From Holacanthus passer (Eukaryota > Chordata > Actinopteri > Pomacanthidae): a DNA stretch of 64,000 bases. The stretch spans positions 11,959,001-12,023,000 of the forward strand of contig JAFREQ010000003.1 in NCBI GenBank assembly GCA_025331565.1, read 5' to 3'. This document shows positions 28,230-41,535 of the stretch, one piece after another; position 1 is the stretch's first letter, and each line of letters opens with the position of its first letter. Under the pieces are notes generated by a model. It did no database searches. It was given only the letters and a program-made list of their open reading frames with translations, and had not been told where the DNA came from. A program made the translations under genes and the position numbers.

Positions 28230-29742
28230 GGACAGAGGAGTCAGTGTCTGTAGGCATCCATGCGTTACTGTGACTTTCTCTCTCCTTTTTTTGTTCCTAT
28301 TTCTCTAGTCCCCTGCTCGCCTCTTTTGGTATACTCACTTGTTCCTTTCTACTTCACTTTTCATCTTCACTCCTTTTCTTCTTAGTATTACTATGTCAAT
28401 GCACAAGGTGTAAACAAACACTCTAAACTCTTCTTAATTAATTCTTAATCTGCAATTAGTGCTGGACTGTAATTAATTTGTTTTTACAAAATTCTGTTGT
28501 TCAGATTACATCGCAGTTAACATAATATGTTATGGAGAATTTTGTTTTACATTTGGGGAACATTTTGTCTGATGTAATGCATACCAGAGGAACATATTTC
28601 ATTGTAATAAATATATATTGATTATTTCTGAGAAAGTTTTGCAAACTGTAATGGATTATGGTTGTAGGGTGTGTACCATATATTTAAGGCTGAGTCTGAT
28701 TGTAGCCACAGCCCTTTGCTATATGTCATACCTTGTCTCTCCAGCTGTCACTGTCTAAGTAAAGCACAAAATGCCAAAACATAACATCTTAAAAAAAGAA
28801 ATTATAGAATCTTAAAGGGAACCAACTGCAATTTGAAAAACATGTTAAAAGACACTCCCCACTCTTCAGTGCACTGGCACCCACAGCCTTCCAGGCTACA
28901 GCAATGTGGTTACACATTATCACAATGTCACAGTCTGGTGATTGTTCTAACATTGTTAGAACACATTATCTGAACAGTCATACTTCTCAACACAAAAGTA
29001 AAATACAGTAACAAACATTAAGCCTGGTTATCTGCTACTTCAAGTTAGAAGGTTTTCAAAACAGGTTCACTTCCCAGCAAGTCACCCAAAGGTCACCCCT
29101 GCTCCCCTGGAATTCCACTAAAGTCTCCTTGAGTCACACAGAGGTGAACATTTCTGACATGAAAACCACAGTAGATGGCTGCAAAATAGAAGCCATTTTT
29201 CTGTCTCTGTTTTTCATGGATGTAGATAGATAGATGACATCTCCTTTCTCAATCCTGCAAATAAAGGTCAACAAAGGAGTAGCTGTTTATGAGCATAAGA
29301 CAAGACCTATTTGACTTACTGGATTGGATTGTTGTTGGATTGCAATGTTGGATTGCATTGCTGCAAAAAGCTGCCAGAGCCCTCTGTGCAGTGTTAGTGT
29401 CACTCTTAACATGGCCTTGTACCCTCTAGTACCACTACTAGTACAGTGCTAGTACTGCATGGCCCAGACCACATTAAAAAATAAAAACACAAGAAGGACT
29501 GTTACATTTTCTAAATTAGCCTGTGATTTCACTCTGTGTGGGAATCAATTTCTCTTCCTCGATAGATCCCACCAGCTGCAGACTTGCTGTACACTGAACT
29601 GCACTCAACTATTTCCCAGCCTTCAGTTGTAGTTTCTCTCTTTGTTGTGCACATATAGTGTTGCAAACTGTCCCAACAGAATTCTTACCATTGATGAAAG
29701 CTCTGGCATGGCACACTAAGGAACTTAAGGCAGCTTGTGACC

Positions 29743-29778
<36 letters not shown>

Positions 29779-32700
29779 AACGCACTCACACAGGCTACAG
29801 ATGACTGTAGTGTGTCTAAAATAAAAGCATGTGTCTATTTCAGTAGACGCCAGTCCAGTAATAGCTCAGGCGGTGAGGAGGAGGGCTGGACACAAGTTCT
29901 AATTGCAGCCTTGTCAATTGCAGCTCTCACTTTCCGCTCATAGAAACACACACAGACACACACACACATACGCAGTGGGGGGTTTGTTGGCAGGGGTGCC
30001 TGTATCAGTTTTCAACGGCCTAGTAATAGATGCCTTGTGACTGATAGGCACATGCATACACACACAGACACACAGATGCAGAACAGACAGTTGTGAGAAA
30101 TAGTGTGTTGTGCATTGAAATGTCTATTTGTGTTGTGTGTTTCACTGTTTCCCTAATGATTTTGTAATCTGTGTGTCAGCATGGAAATTTGAGGCTGACA
30201 AATTGTTGTCTTTCTGTTACTGACAATGTGACATGATGGCAATTTAACAAGAATTTCTTTTAACATGATTTGTTCAAGGACCACCAGGCATTCAACTTCT
30301 GACAATCATTTCTGTTTTTACAGTTTCATTTCTGTTTTTACAGTTTCTTGTTATGATAAACGGTGGCATTTTAAAAAGAAAATATACCTTTCAAACCATC
30401 GGTGGGTTGTGTAGTTCTGAGGTCTAAAAAAATACCTGTACTGTCTATAAGAGAAATGACTGACCCCAATGACTTTATACCATTCTTCCTTGAGTTTCCA
30501 TTGTATTTTACAATACAGGACCTTTTAGATATACATCATTAAAAAATAACAAATGGAACAACTGTGCTGTCTCATTTGACTAGGGACACTTCTTCCATTG
30601 TATGCTTCTTGTGATTGTAGTTGAACTTATAGCTGGTCCATGTTGATTTTGAAATGGGTGGAAGTTGCCTTTAAAATCACCTTTCAGCTGGTGTTTCCAT
30701 TATTTTGTCCTGCTCTGTAGATGTCAGTTATTCCTGGACACAATACTTCCTGTGGACATCCCCGTATTTTGCTTTTTGTCTCATCAGTCAATATCTCCCT
30801 CCATCCTGTTTCCTACAGCTCCTCTCTTCCCTTTTCCACCGCTTTCCCACAACCTCTGCATCATATGTGCTCTAATATTACTCCCTGGGTAGAAGTGAAC
30901 CCCTCCCTTGGGAGGTCAAAGGTCAGGGTCAGCTACAGAATAGCAACTATGGAGCTGGTGGATTTGGTGTATTGCTCAAGGACACTTCAGCAAAGTTGTC
31001 GCCACATTCTTTGGGATATTAGAGGAAACGTTTCATTTTTCCAGGCTAATTTTTTCTTCTCCATACAGCTGTAAAATCTTCCTATTAAGTATGATCATGA
31101 AGAATGTAAGGCAGTAAGAATGACTTTTTAATGTGCACTTAGCCAAGGAAAAGCTCTAAAGGTTTCCCTGTCTCCTCTTTCTGATCCCATCTCAGGTGAT
31201 CAACGTGGATGGCAGTAACAGACAGACTCTGCTGGAGGACAAGCTGCCTCATATTTTTGGTTTTACTTTGCTGGGTGATTACATCTACTGGACGGACTGG
31301 CAGAGGCGCAGCATTGAGAGGGTCCACAAAGCCACGGCTGTACGAGAGATCATCATCGATCAGCTGCCAGATTTAATGGGGCTGAAGGCCACTAAAGTGA
31401 CAGAGACATACGGTAAGAAGGGCAGGTTTCCAGGTGATTTCTTAACAGCTCAGCAGTTGAGCAGAAATGAAATAAGAAAAAAGATGTAAAATGCAGTATG
31501 AAATAGATGTTAAAACTCTGTGTCCAGGTACGAATGGCTGTGCAGTGAATAACGGCGGATGCAGCCATCTGTGTTTCTGGTGTCGTCAGGCTGTCAGCTG
31601 TGCCTGTCCCATGGGGATGGAGCTTCTCTCAGACCTGCAGACCTGTGTGGTGCCTGAGGCCTTCCTGCTCTTCACCAACAGGTATGGATACGCGTCAACC
31701 TGCAACAGAGCAGTTTTATACTGAAATGTGTGGAAAGACTTTTCATAGTTATCTTTTGTTTAAGAATATTTTGTTTCTGATATAATTAGAGTTAACAGTA
31801 ATCACAAACTTGCAAATTGCATTTTTAAAGTGTACAGAGTGAAGTTTTATGATAGCTTATTCACTCACTATGAACAACAGTAAGATAAAAATCTGAAGAA
31901 TATTGAATCGTTAATTTAAATAACATTGTCTCGTGCTTTTTTTCCCTCAGGGACAACATCAGGAGTATCTCTTTAGGTACCAACAGCAACGATGTGGCCA
32001 TTCCTCTGACGGGAGTTAAAGAGGTCTCAGCTCTTGACTTTGATGTGTCTGAAAGAAGAATATACTGGACAGACATACAGGCCAAGGTAGGCTGGGTTGT
32101 AGAAATGAACTGAAGTTGAAATTGAGTCTGATTAAGTTAAACACAAACACAATTTGAAGTATAAAATGGTATTTAAAATGAATTGAGTTGTATATGTATA
32201 TTTCTCAGACAGACATGTTGTTGATTGTTAATTTTACCTGTCCTTAATTGGACAAGAAAGATTTCCACCCTTACAAGAAAGCTGGGATTTGTACTGCTTA
32301 ATTTGGACTTTTTGCCTCAAGTAAAACAAGAATTGTTTGTTTCTGTTTTCCTCTCCCTCTTTTTCTCTCAGACAATCAGCAGAGCATATATGAATGGCAG
32401 CTCTGTAGAACATGTCATAGAGTTTGGACTGGACTACCCAGAAGGCATGGCAGTTGACTGGATGGGTCGCAACATCTACTGGGCTGATACAGGCACTAAC
32501 CGCATCGAGGTGGCCCGGCTGGACGGCCAGTACCGGCAAGTGCTGGTCTGTAAGGACCTCGACAACCCACGCTCACTGGACAACCCACGATCACTTGCAC
32601 TGGACCCATCCAACGGGTAAGAATGGGAACCACACCATTTAAAAAACTGCTTGACATATTGCATTTGCTAAATTGTCCAACATCTACAGCTTCATCAACT

Positions 32701-35700
32701 GATTTCCCTCATTCATTTTTTACATGCTCTGTAGTTCATGTTCACCTCCAACACAGACAAGTGTGTGAAATGCAGGAATGACTAAACAAAGCTGTGGCTG
32801 CTAACAGTGGAGCAGTTAAAGAGTAAATACACACCCGAATTCAGCTTGCTCCCTCCATCCATATCCAGCATATTTAAAAGATGCAGCAAAGGACCAGCCA
32901 CAAGCAGCTGCTGCAAGACTCTCTGTGTCTGTGCTAAGTGTTACCAAAATAATAGCATAAACTCTTGTAAATTCAATCAGCATATATTTTAAACACGCAG
33001 TTTTACGTGACGTAAAATTTTCAACCCATGAAATGCTGATCTTTATGAATTTGGTAAGAAATTTTAAAACACGAGCATTGATGTGTTTCATCAGAGTACA
33101 GTCATATCGTTTAGTTTACAACTCAACATGTTGTGCTCAGTACGTCTTTAATAAGAACATTCAGTGAAGCAGCCTTGTGGAAGTGATTCACTGTGAGACA
33201 CCTGTTTTATGCTGGAGGTCCACCTCTCTCAAGAGAATGAGTTTGTGCCAATGACTTCATGTAGCGTGTCTCTCAGTGAAAGTTTAGCAGTGTCATTGTG
33301 TTGGTATGTAGGTACAACAGCCAGCGTCCCACCTCTTTTCCCCATAACCTCCAGCTGAGAGAGGGATGACTCTATTAAACCTGTTTGTTTGCAAAGCTGA
33401 CATTATCAATGTTCATCCCTGGCCAAACCACCCCGAGATACTGTTCTGCCTCTGTGTGAGTCTGTGAGTGTGTGTGTATTTGTATGATTGTAAAGTACCT
33501 GTGCCAGCGTGTCAAATTCCCTAACATATGTCACTCGCCTGGTGATGTCCTGATGATGTCATGGCACAGAGCTGTCAACACACTTGCCCAGAGGCATCTG
33601 ATGTCATTTTATGATCACATACCCTGTTCACACATTTTTAAAGACAGTAAAAACAAAGTTGTTTTCTTTTGTAGACCTCAGCAAAACAAAAGTCGCAAAG
33701 TGGAAACAGGTTCCCCGTCTGGAATAGATGATCCAGTTGAATAAATATTGTATCAGAAAAAAACAAATTTTAAGCAAAACTCTTTGATAACTCTATTACA
33801 AACAGAAATGGATAGCTTATGCATGTGTGTCCCAGGCTGAAATAGTGTTGTGTCTCCGCAGCTACATGTACTGGACAGAGTGGGGTGGTCGACCTCGCAT
33901 AGCCAGAGCATACATGGATGGCAGCACCATCACCACCCTGGTGGATAAAGTGGGCCGGGCCAACGGACTGACCATTGACTATGTAGACCATCGACTCTAC
34001 TGGACCGACCTGGACACATGCATGATCGAAAGCACCAACATGCAAGGTTTGGACACATGCACCAACACTCTGTCAACTAGGCATGAGCAGTAACATGACA
34101 ACACACTTCTTTGTAGGTATAAAATTTACACCTAAATAATGGAATTTAAACATTCCCTTTTTGTGTGTTTAAAGCCCATCTAAAGTTGTCCTAGTATCAC
34201 TGAATTCTGCTCCTCCTCCTCTTCAGCCCCCTGAGCCATTTACTTGTGCAGCAAATTCATTACAAGTACATTAACAGACTCCCTCTAGATCATCAAGTGA
34301 CCAGAGAAATATGAACACTTTAAATTATTAGAAATCAAAGTCTACAGTTCAATCTTAAATCATCCACCATTTAGACTCTCACTTTTTTCTGGACTTTGAA
34401 CTGCATCTCATGGTCTAGTAAATGGACCTTGAGTTAAGATTATTTTATCAACACCTTTTTATCAACAGCTTAATGGTTTAATTGCAGCATATCATACATA
34501 CAAAGTGGAAATCCATTCATTAAAATTAATGATTAGTAGTTGACATATATCCCAAACTATTCATAGCACCAGTTATTTTTATATATAAATTTATAATGAT
34601 GGTGAAAGTGCATGATGCTTGGATGATGACGTTGTTGTTGATGACAAGATGGAGAGCCCCTAAGACATTGTCGTATCGTCTGCAGGCCTTCAGAGAGAGA
34701 TCATAGTAGACGACCTCCCTCACCCCTTCGGTTTGACTCAGTACCGGGATTTTATCTACTGGACGGATTTTAACCTGCGCAGTATTGAACGGGCAGACAA
34801 ACGCAGTGGACTCAACCGCACTGTGGTGCTGCAGGTATGGAACCAGTTTACTTTAAGGGTTAAGTGTCAGCAAATTCAGTAAGGAAAATGATTGATTTTT
34901 ACTGTTATTGTTCTCCTCATTTGTTCCTTTTTGAGAATTTTTATTAGTGATGACACTGAATATTTTGGAGGTCTATTTGTTTCGGGGGGAATGTTTTTGC
35001 CATTAAAATGATCACTACAAATATCAGTCAGTCACAGTATATTCAATCCAGAAATATTGAGCTTTACCACTGTGACATCACTTTGTCCTCAGGGCCAGCT
35101 GGAGCTGATGCTGGACATCCTGGTGTTCCACTCCTCCCGTCAGGAGGGAACCAACGAGTGCTCACATAACAACGGCAACTGTGCTCACCTTTGCCTCGCC
35201 ACACCCGCTGGTGCCCAGTGCCGCTGTGCCTCTCACTACACTTTGAACAGTGATGGACGAAACTGTAGCTGTAAGTACAGAGCTGCTGAGATTCAGAGAC
35301 AAAAACAAGTGTGTTGAGGAATGGAAGCCTGCTGGTTTGAATCCCAGAACTGGCTATAAAAACAAATGAGAAACATCCCCGCCTTTATAAGTCTAGTTAA
35401 GGTGGCCTGGAAGAATAAACAGTGTTGTACTACTACTACTCTAGTTTGGAGTTGACTGCCATAAATGTTTGGATCAATATAGTAAATGATTGAGAGGATT
35501 AGTCTATATTTTTGAATGATCTTTCATGCTTTTAAGTTGTAGAAGGTCCTGTTTTGTTCATGGAGAACAAATTGCTCTACAGTGGTTCAACCAATCTGAC
35601 AAGTAAAATACCACAAAGAGAGTGTTCATGGGGAGTTATTGTGTCTCCAACTTAAAAGTTGCTCTTTAAGCATTTATCTAATCTTATTGGAAAGTAAATT

Positions 35701-38700
35701 ACACTAGTAAATTATTTTACTTTGGTGGATTTTGTTTGGTTGCTTTACATGTACAAGTACTCAAAACTGTTCACCATTGAGCTGCGAAACATCAACAGTG
35801 AGATGGGTGGAAATGTGTGCGTCTGTGTGAGTGATTGTGTGTCTGACCTACGATGGCTATGGCCCTATGTTTTTGGGAGTTTCCTTGCTTTTCTTCTTAC
35901 ATGCAGCTTTATTTGGAAGTCGAAAACAAACGGAACAGAAATGACTGAAGTAAAAGGTCTGCACAAAGACGCAGACATAGTTCCTCAGCTCTTGGGACCG
36001 TCATGCAGAGCGCTTTCAGCTGTTCTAATGTCATGGTGTGTGTGTGTGTGTTTAGGCTTGGTGTTCTGGGTTTTGACCCTGCGTGTTTGTCTTTAGATTT
36101 CACAATATGCCTTGAGCAAACTTCAGCCTTCTTCTTGCCAGAGAGAACACTGTGTCCACTCCGTGCGCTCACTCCTCTTCATTCCTTCATCCATCATCTC
36201 CTTTATTTCCGCCTCTCTGTCTGCAGCTCCCTCTAGTTTCCTGCTCTTCAGTCAGAAGGCCAGTATCAGCAGGATGGTTTTGGGGGAACAGAGTCCTGAC
36301 ATCATCCTGCCCATCCATGTCCTGAGGAATGTCCGAGCTGTCAGCTATGACCCCCTGGACCGGCTTGTCTATTGGCTGGATGGACGACAGAACATACGCA
36401 GGGCCAGAGACGATGGAGCCATGGTAAAACTCAGCCTGAGGCAACGCAGTGACAGCAAATGAGACCTACATGGATACTAATGGGTGATAGTGGATGCTAA
36501 CATGTTATATCCTCAACATGTTTCTCCTTCAACTCAGTTGCTCCCTATCATGGAAACATACAATCTAACAGTAATCCTCACATCAGTAATAATGATCTTC
36601 TAAGCTAAGCCAGTAGGCCAGTAAATTATACATATGACCTATTATTCCTTTGAAGGACACCGCCCACAAAAGAATGTCCCTCAGAAGACTAAAGGCTAGT
36701 AGGTTGATCCTGCTCCTCCTCCCCAAAATAAAGTGGTTTATGAGTAACCTCCATCCTAGAGATGGACCGCAATAAAGACTAATATCAGCCATGAGGATTA
36801 TCCTAACCCTATGCAGCTTCATAGGAAGACAAACACTGTAGCTACGTGCAAATTGATTGATTTACTGTGGTAGTGAGACAGAGAACAGCTTGTAAATCTT
36901 CACGACTTCACTGTGTTTGCCACCAGTCTTCCATGATTGCGAGCAGCAGTGTTCAGCCAACGGACAACCAGCTTCATGACCTGAGCCTGGACCCCTACAG
37001 TCGCCACATTTACTGGACCTGTGAGACAACCAACACCATCAACGTCCAAAGGATGGATGGACACACTGTGGGCGTGGTCCTGAAGGACGACACCGACAAG
37101 CCACGGGCCATTGTGGTCAACGCTGAGAAAGGGTGAGCTCATTTTTATTTTGGAGGCTGCAGTTGGTTCCACAAAATAAATGCTTAGTTACATTAAGGTA
37201 TGTTGTACTCTATATATGGAAGGAAATAGTGACCTTCAGTAAGTGATTAGAGCTGTATAACTGGGGTGACAAAGTGAGTAGAGACAAATACAATGTCCTA
37301 TATAAATGTGTCTGTGTCCTCCTCTGCAGGTACATGTATTTCACCACAGTGCAGGAGCGCTCAGCTAAGATCGAAGGAGCCAGTCTGGATGGGACGGAGA
37401 GAGAGTCTCTGTTCACCACTGGTCTGATCAGACCAGTAGCTCTGGCTCTGGACAATAAACTTGGAAAACTTTTTTGGGTCGACGCTGACCTCAAACGCAT
37501 CGAGAGTAGTGACCTGACTGGTGAGTTACCATATACAGAAATGATTCAAATAAATAAATGAAATATGTGTTATATTAAAGCACATTTTAATGAAAAGAAT
37601 AAGGAATAGCACTTATTATATCCATACAATGACAGGAAATGACTATGATGTCCAATGACACACGAAGAAAGAATCATATTGCAATATAAGCAATTAAACG
37701 ATTACACGTATTAAGCCTCTGTCAGACACGCACCCTTTACATTAATCTGATGGCATTTTAACATCAGACTCATATCTGAATAAGTGCCTGAGTCACGACT
37801 GCCGTCTTACTAGTTCAGACTAGTCTACTATTCTACAGTTGTAACATATCTGCATCACTTTCAACCAAGTCTGAACTGAATGCTGTCACATCAACGTAAA
37901 TGCAAAACAATTAGAAAGAGATAGATTCAATTCAAATCTTGTTCTGTCTTCTGAGATAACTGTAATAAGTTTGGTATTGTCGAAAATAAAATCACTTTAA
38001 TAAGCCAAGAAACGCTGAAAGGGTCCATTTTAAATTCAGATCACCATAAGAACCTTCGGACAACAACAGTACTAGTCTGACCAGCACTCTCTCCCTATAT
38101 TTTAACTTTTCATTCATGCCAACTACATGTATGAAAAGATGAATATTCAATAAAACTCTTTCCATGCAGCATGTGAGCTAGTAGGAATTAAACCTGAGTC
38201 CCTGCTTATTGTCCTGTCATTGAATGCTTGCACACTGGCAGATATTATAAAATAGGCAACAGAATTAACTAATGACGTTAAATGATGTAACTGATGCAAT
38301 TGTATTGGATTTAATGTGAGAAGCAGGGGTGAGTGTGTCATAATATTTTTAACTCACCCCTGCCCTCTCTCTCTCTCCAAATGTGCTGTCATGTCTGAAG
38401 TAAGCCATAAAAAATATTAATGTGGAAGTCTTGTCTGTTTGAATTACTAAAAGCCATCACTTTAGCAGCAAGATGAAGCCAGCAATGTTGCGTATTCCAT
38501 GTCTCAAATTGCCCCCGGGGGATAAATAAAGTTTTTTGAATTCAATTGAATGTCTTAAAAGGTTCTAGAGAGCATATCAACATTTAATTTAGCAAAAGCA
38601 TTAATCGCAATATAAATTAATTCAATATAAACCTTGAGCTTAGCAGTGGTTACTAATGCCATCCTCTGTACATATCCTGTTCATACAGTACTGGGCAAGA

Positions 38701-41480
38701 TGGCAGCAGTACTGGACTGGTAAATTGGCAGCCATCATGATGATGATATGACAAACAGAATACAGTATTAATTTGGCATTCAGTTTTGCTTTAGGTATAT
38801 TTTAGTTCATTCTGGTACCACATTTAAACTCCAATGCATTCAGATTAAAATCATTTCAAATAAAATCAATGTTTATGACTTAAATGACCGGTTTGGACCA
38901 CTTGTGAATTTCGTTTGTGTCTAAGAGAAACATATATGCCTCTGGTATGTGCTACATAAGAGCGAGCCTGTTAACGAGTCGTTCTTGCTTTGCCTCCATT
39001 ATCGTGGCCCACAAGACAATGGTTTATTTTTAAAATGTAAAATGCCCTGCTTAGTGCATATCTTGCTCATAATTCTTTAAAAAAAAAGCAAATTTAAGCG
39101 ATACTTATCCAAAATATTAGTTTAAAAAAATGAATAGCATCTGATGTATGATTTGGGGTTTTTTAAACTTTCAGTATTGTTATTGGTATCAGCTTTCAAA
39201 AATCCATAATTGGTCAGGATATACTATTTTCATATTCTTGTGACACCATTCAATCTCCCCCAGGAGCCAATCGCATCGTCCTCCAGGATTCCAACATCCT
39301 CCAGCCAATGGGGCTCACAGTTCTGGGAGATCACCTGTACTGGATTGACCGGCAGCAGCAGATGATAGAGAGGGTGAACAAGCTGACCGGAGATGGACGC
39401 ACACGCATACAGGGACGGATATCATACCTGACCTCCATCCATGCTGTGGAAGAGATGGATCCACAGGAGTTTGGTATGACCTGACATACGCATACTGTAC
39501 ATAGAGTAGTTCATTGCAACAGACTATATTAATACGTCTTTGTTGAGGTTGTGGTTTGTGTCTGCCTTTTTTAGTAATCACTCTTTCTTTTTTTTCAGCA
39601 TCCCACCCTTGTTCACGTGACAACGGGGGCTGTTCTCACATCTGCATTGCTAAGGGTGACGGCACGCCTCGGTGCTCCTGTCCCATGCACCTGGTGTTAC
39701 TGCAGGACCTGCTGCACTGTGGAGGTGAACAACAAACCACACCAACAGGATTTTCAGACCTAAAGTCATTTCTGTGTATAGTGGGTCGACTCACGTTCAC
39801 TTCTAGTTGCAAACCCACCCTCCTCTTTTGCTTTGTGTTTAACCTGATTGAATTTGACACACAAAATAGCGAGGCTCTCCAATGTCGAGCTAGTTTGAGA
39901 GAGTGGGTGGGACTAACCTCTCCTTCAGAAAATATTGTTAGTTTTACATCTACATGGTGAAATAATAGGAGCAGCAGAGAAGAAGGGATGCTGTTTGACT
40001 GTAGTGAGTGTAAAGGCCAGTGACAGAGGTTACTGACAGTAAAATATTGATAAAACAGTGTATAATTAACTACTTTTTGGGTCGCTGCTGTTAGCATGGT
40101 AGCCAAGCTATCTCCCCCATTTCATGTTTACAACCCAAACCACACACACGAGGAAATTTCGCTGGACGGATTTCAGGCTGACTGCACCTGGATTCTGAAG
40201 TCTCTGATCTCTGTGGCCTCCTGAAATTCAGTGTTCACTCCTTTCATCTATATTGAATATTACATGTCTCACTGCTCCTTCTTCTTTGTCTTTTTCTCCT
40301 CTTCCTCTCCTCCTCCATACTGTGAACACATGTTGCCTCCTCTTTCTGTCTCTCTCAGAGCCTCCCACCTGCTCCACAGAGCAGTTCACCTGCTCCACAG
40401 GGGAGATTGACTGTATTCCTATGGCCTGGCGTTGTGACGGCTTCCCCGAATGTGACGACAGCAGCGATGAGGAGAACTGCCCTGTTTGCTCGGCCTTCCA
40501 GTTCCAGTGTGATAAAGGAGGCTGCATTGATGCTCAAAGGCGCTGCAATGGTGAACCTGACTGTGCTGATCACTCTGATGAGCAGGACTGTGAAAGTAGG
40601 TTTAAACAAGCTTACTTACTAAACACTTGAACACACTGAAACAGTGAATATTAACTTTTAGCCTCTATTTTTGCAAATGAATACGTGATAAGATATTTAA
40701 AAATCTGTCTCATGTAACGAGGCTTTTCTTCTCATTTGTTGCCATACAAAACCTTATCATTAGTGAGAAGCTGACAGGGATGTTTCTTTTTCTCCTCCAG
40801 CCATCTGCCCTCCTAACCAGTTCCGCTGTGGTGACAACCAGTGTATCACCAAGAAACAACAGTGTGACAATTACTCTGACTGTCCCGATGGATCAGATGA
40901 GCTCGCCTGTGGTAAACACATTGAAACACTCGTGCACACATATATTGTGTCAGGTTAAACTCCTAAACTTGCCACTGACTCTGTCGCCTTCTCTTCTTTT
41001 TCTTTTAGAGTATGTGTCTCCTCCCTCCAGTGGCATCCCTAACACTGCGCCTAACACCATCGGTCCAGTCATCGCCATCATCCTGCTTGTCTTCGTGATT
41101 GGGGGAGCTTATTTTGTCTGCCAGCGTGTGGTGTGTCGACGCTACAAAGGCCCCAGTGGGACTTTTCCTCATGAGTACATCAGTGGTACGCCTCATGTGC
41201 CCCTCAATTTCATCACCCCCAGCAGCTCACAGCATGGCACCTTCCAAGGTAAGATCAGACACACAGCAGCAATGGTGCAATATTTATATTATTCATGTGG
41301 AATTGGTTTTGTAAAATGTGGAATACTGTGTGCAGGTATTTCCTGTGGGAAGTCCATGATGAGTTCAGTCAGTCTGATGGGCAGCAGCAGCAGTGGGGCT
41401 CCTCTCTATGACAGGAACCATGTGACCGGAGCCTCATCCAGCAGCTCATCATCTACCAAAGGAGCTTTCTACCCCCAGGT

Positions 41481-41535
<55 letters not shown>

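Larger units (their letters stand above)
18903..31195 (+). other. lrp5: lrp5 intron 11 (12.3 kb, largest)
   Basis: It separates the middle of propeller 2 (exon 11, phase 0 end) from exon 12. It holds several microsatellites, a second copy of the aagtac-rich repeat (21963-22025), a coiled-coil pseudogene (about 22913-23760) and a 20-bp tandem duplication (30306-30345). No missed lrp5 exon: exons 11 and 12 join in frame with family-typical content. Confidence 0.75.
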
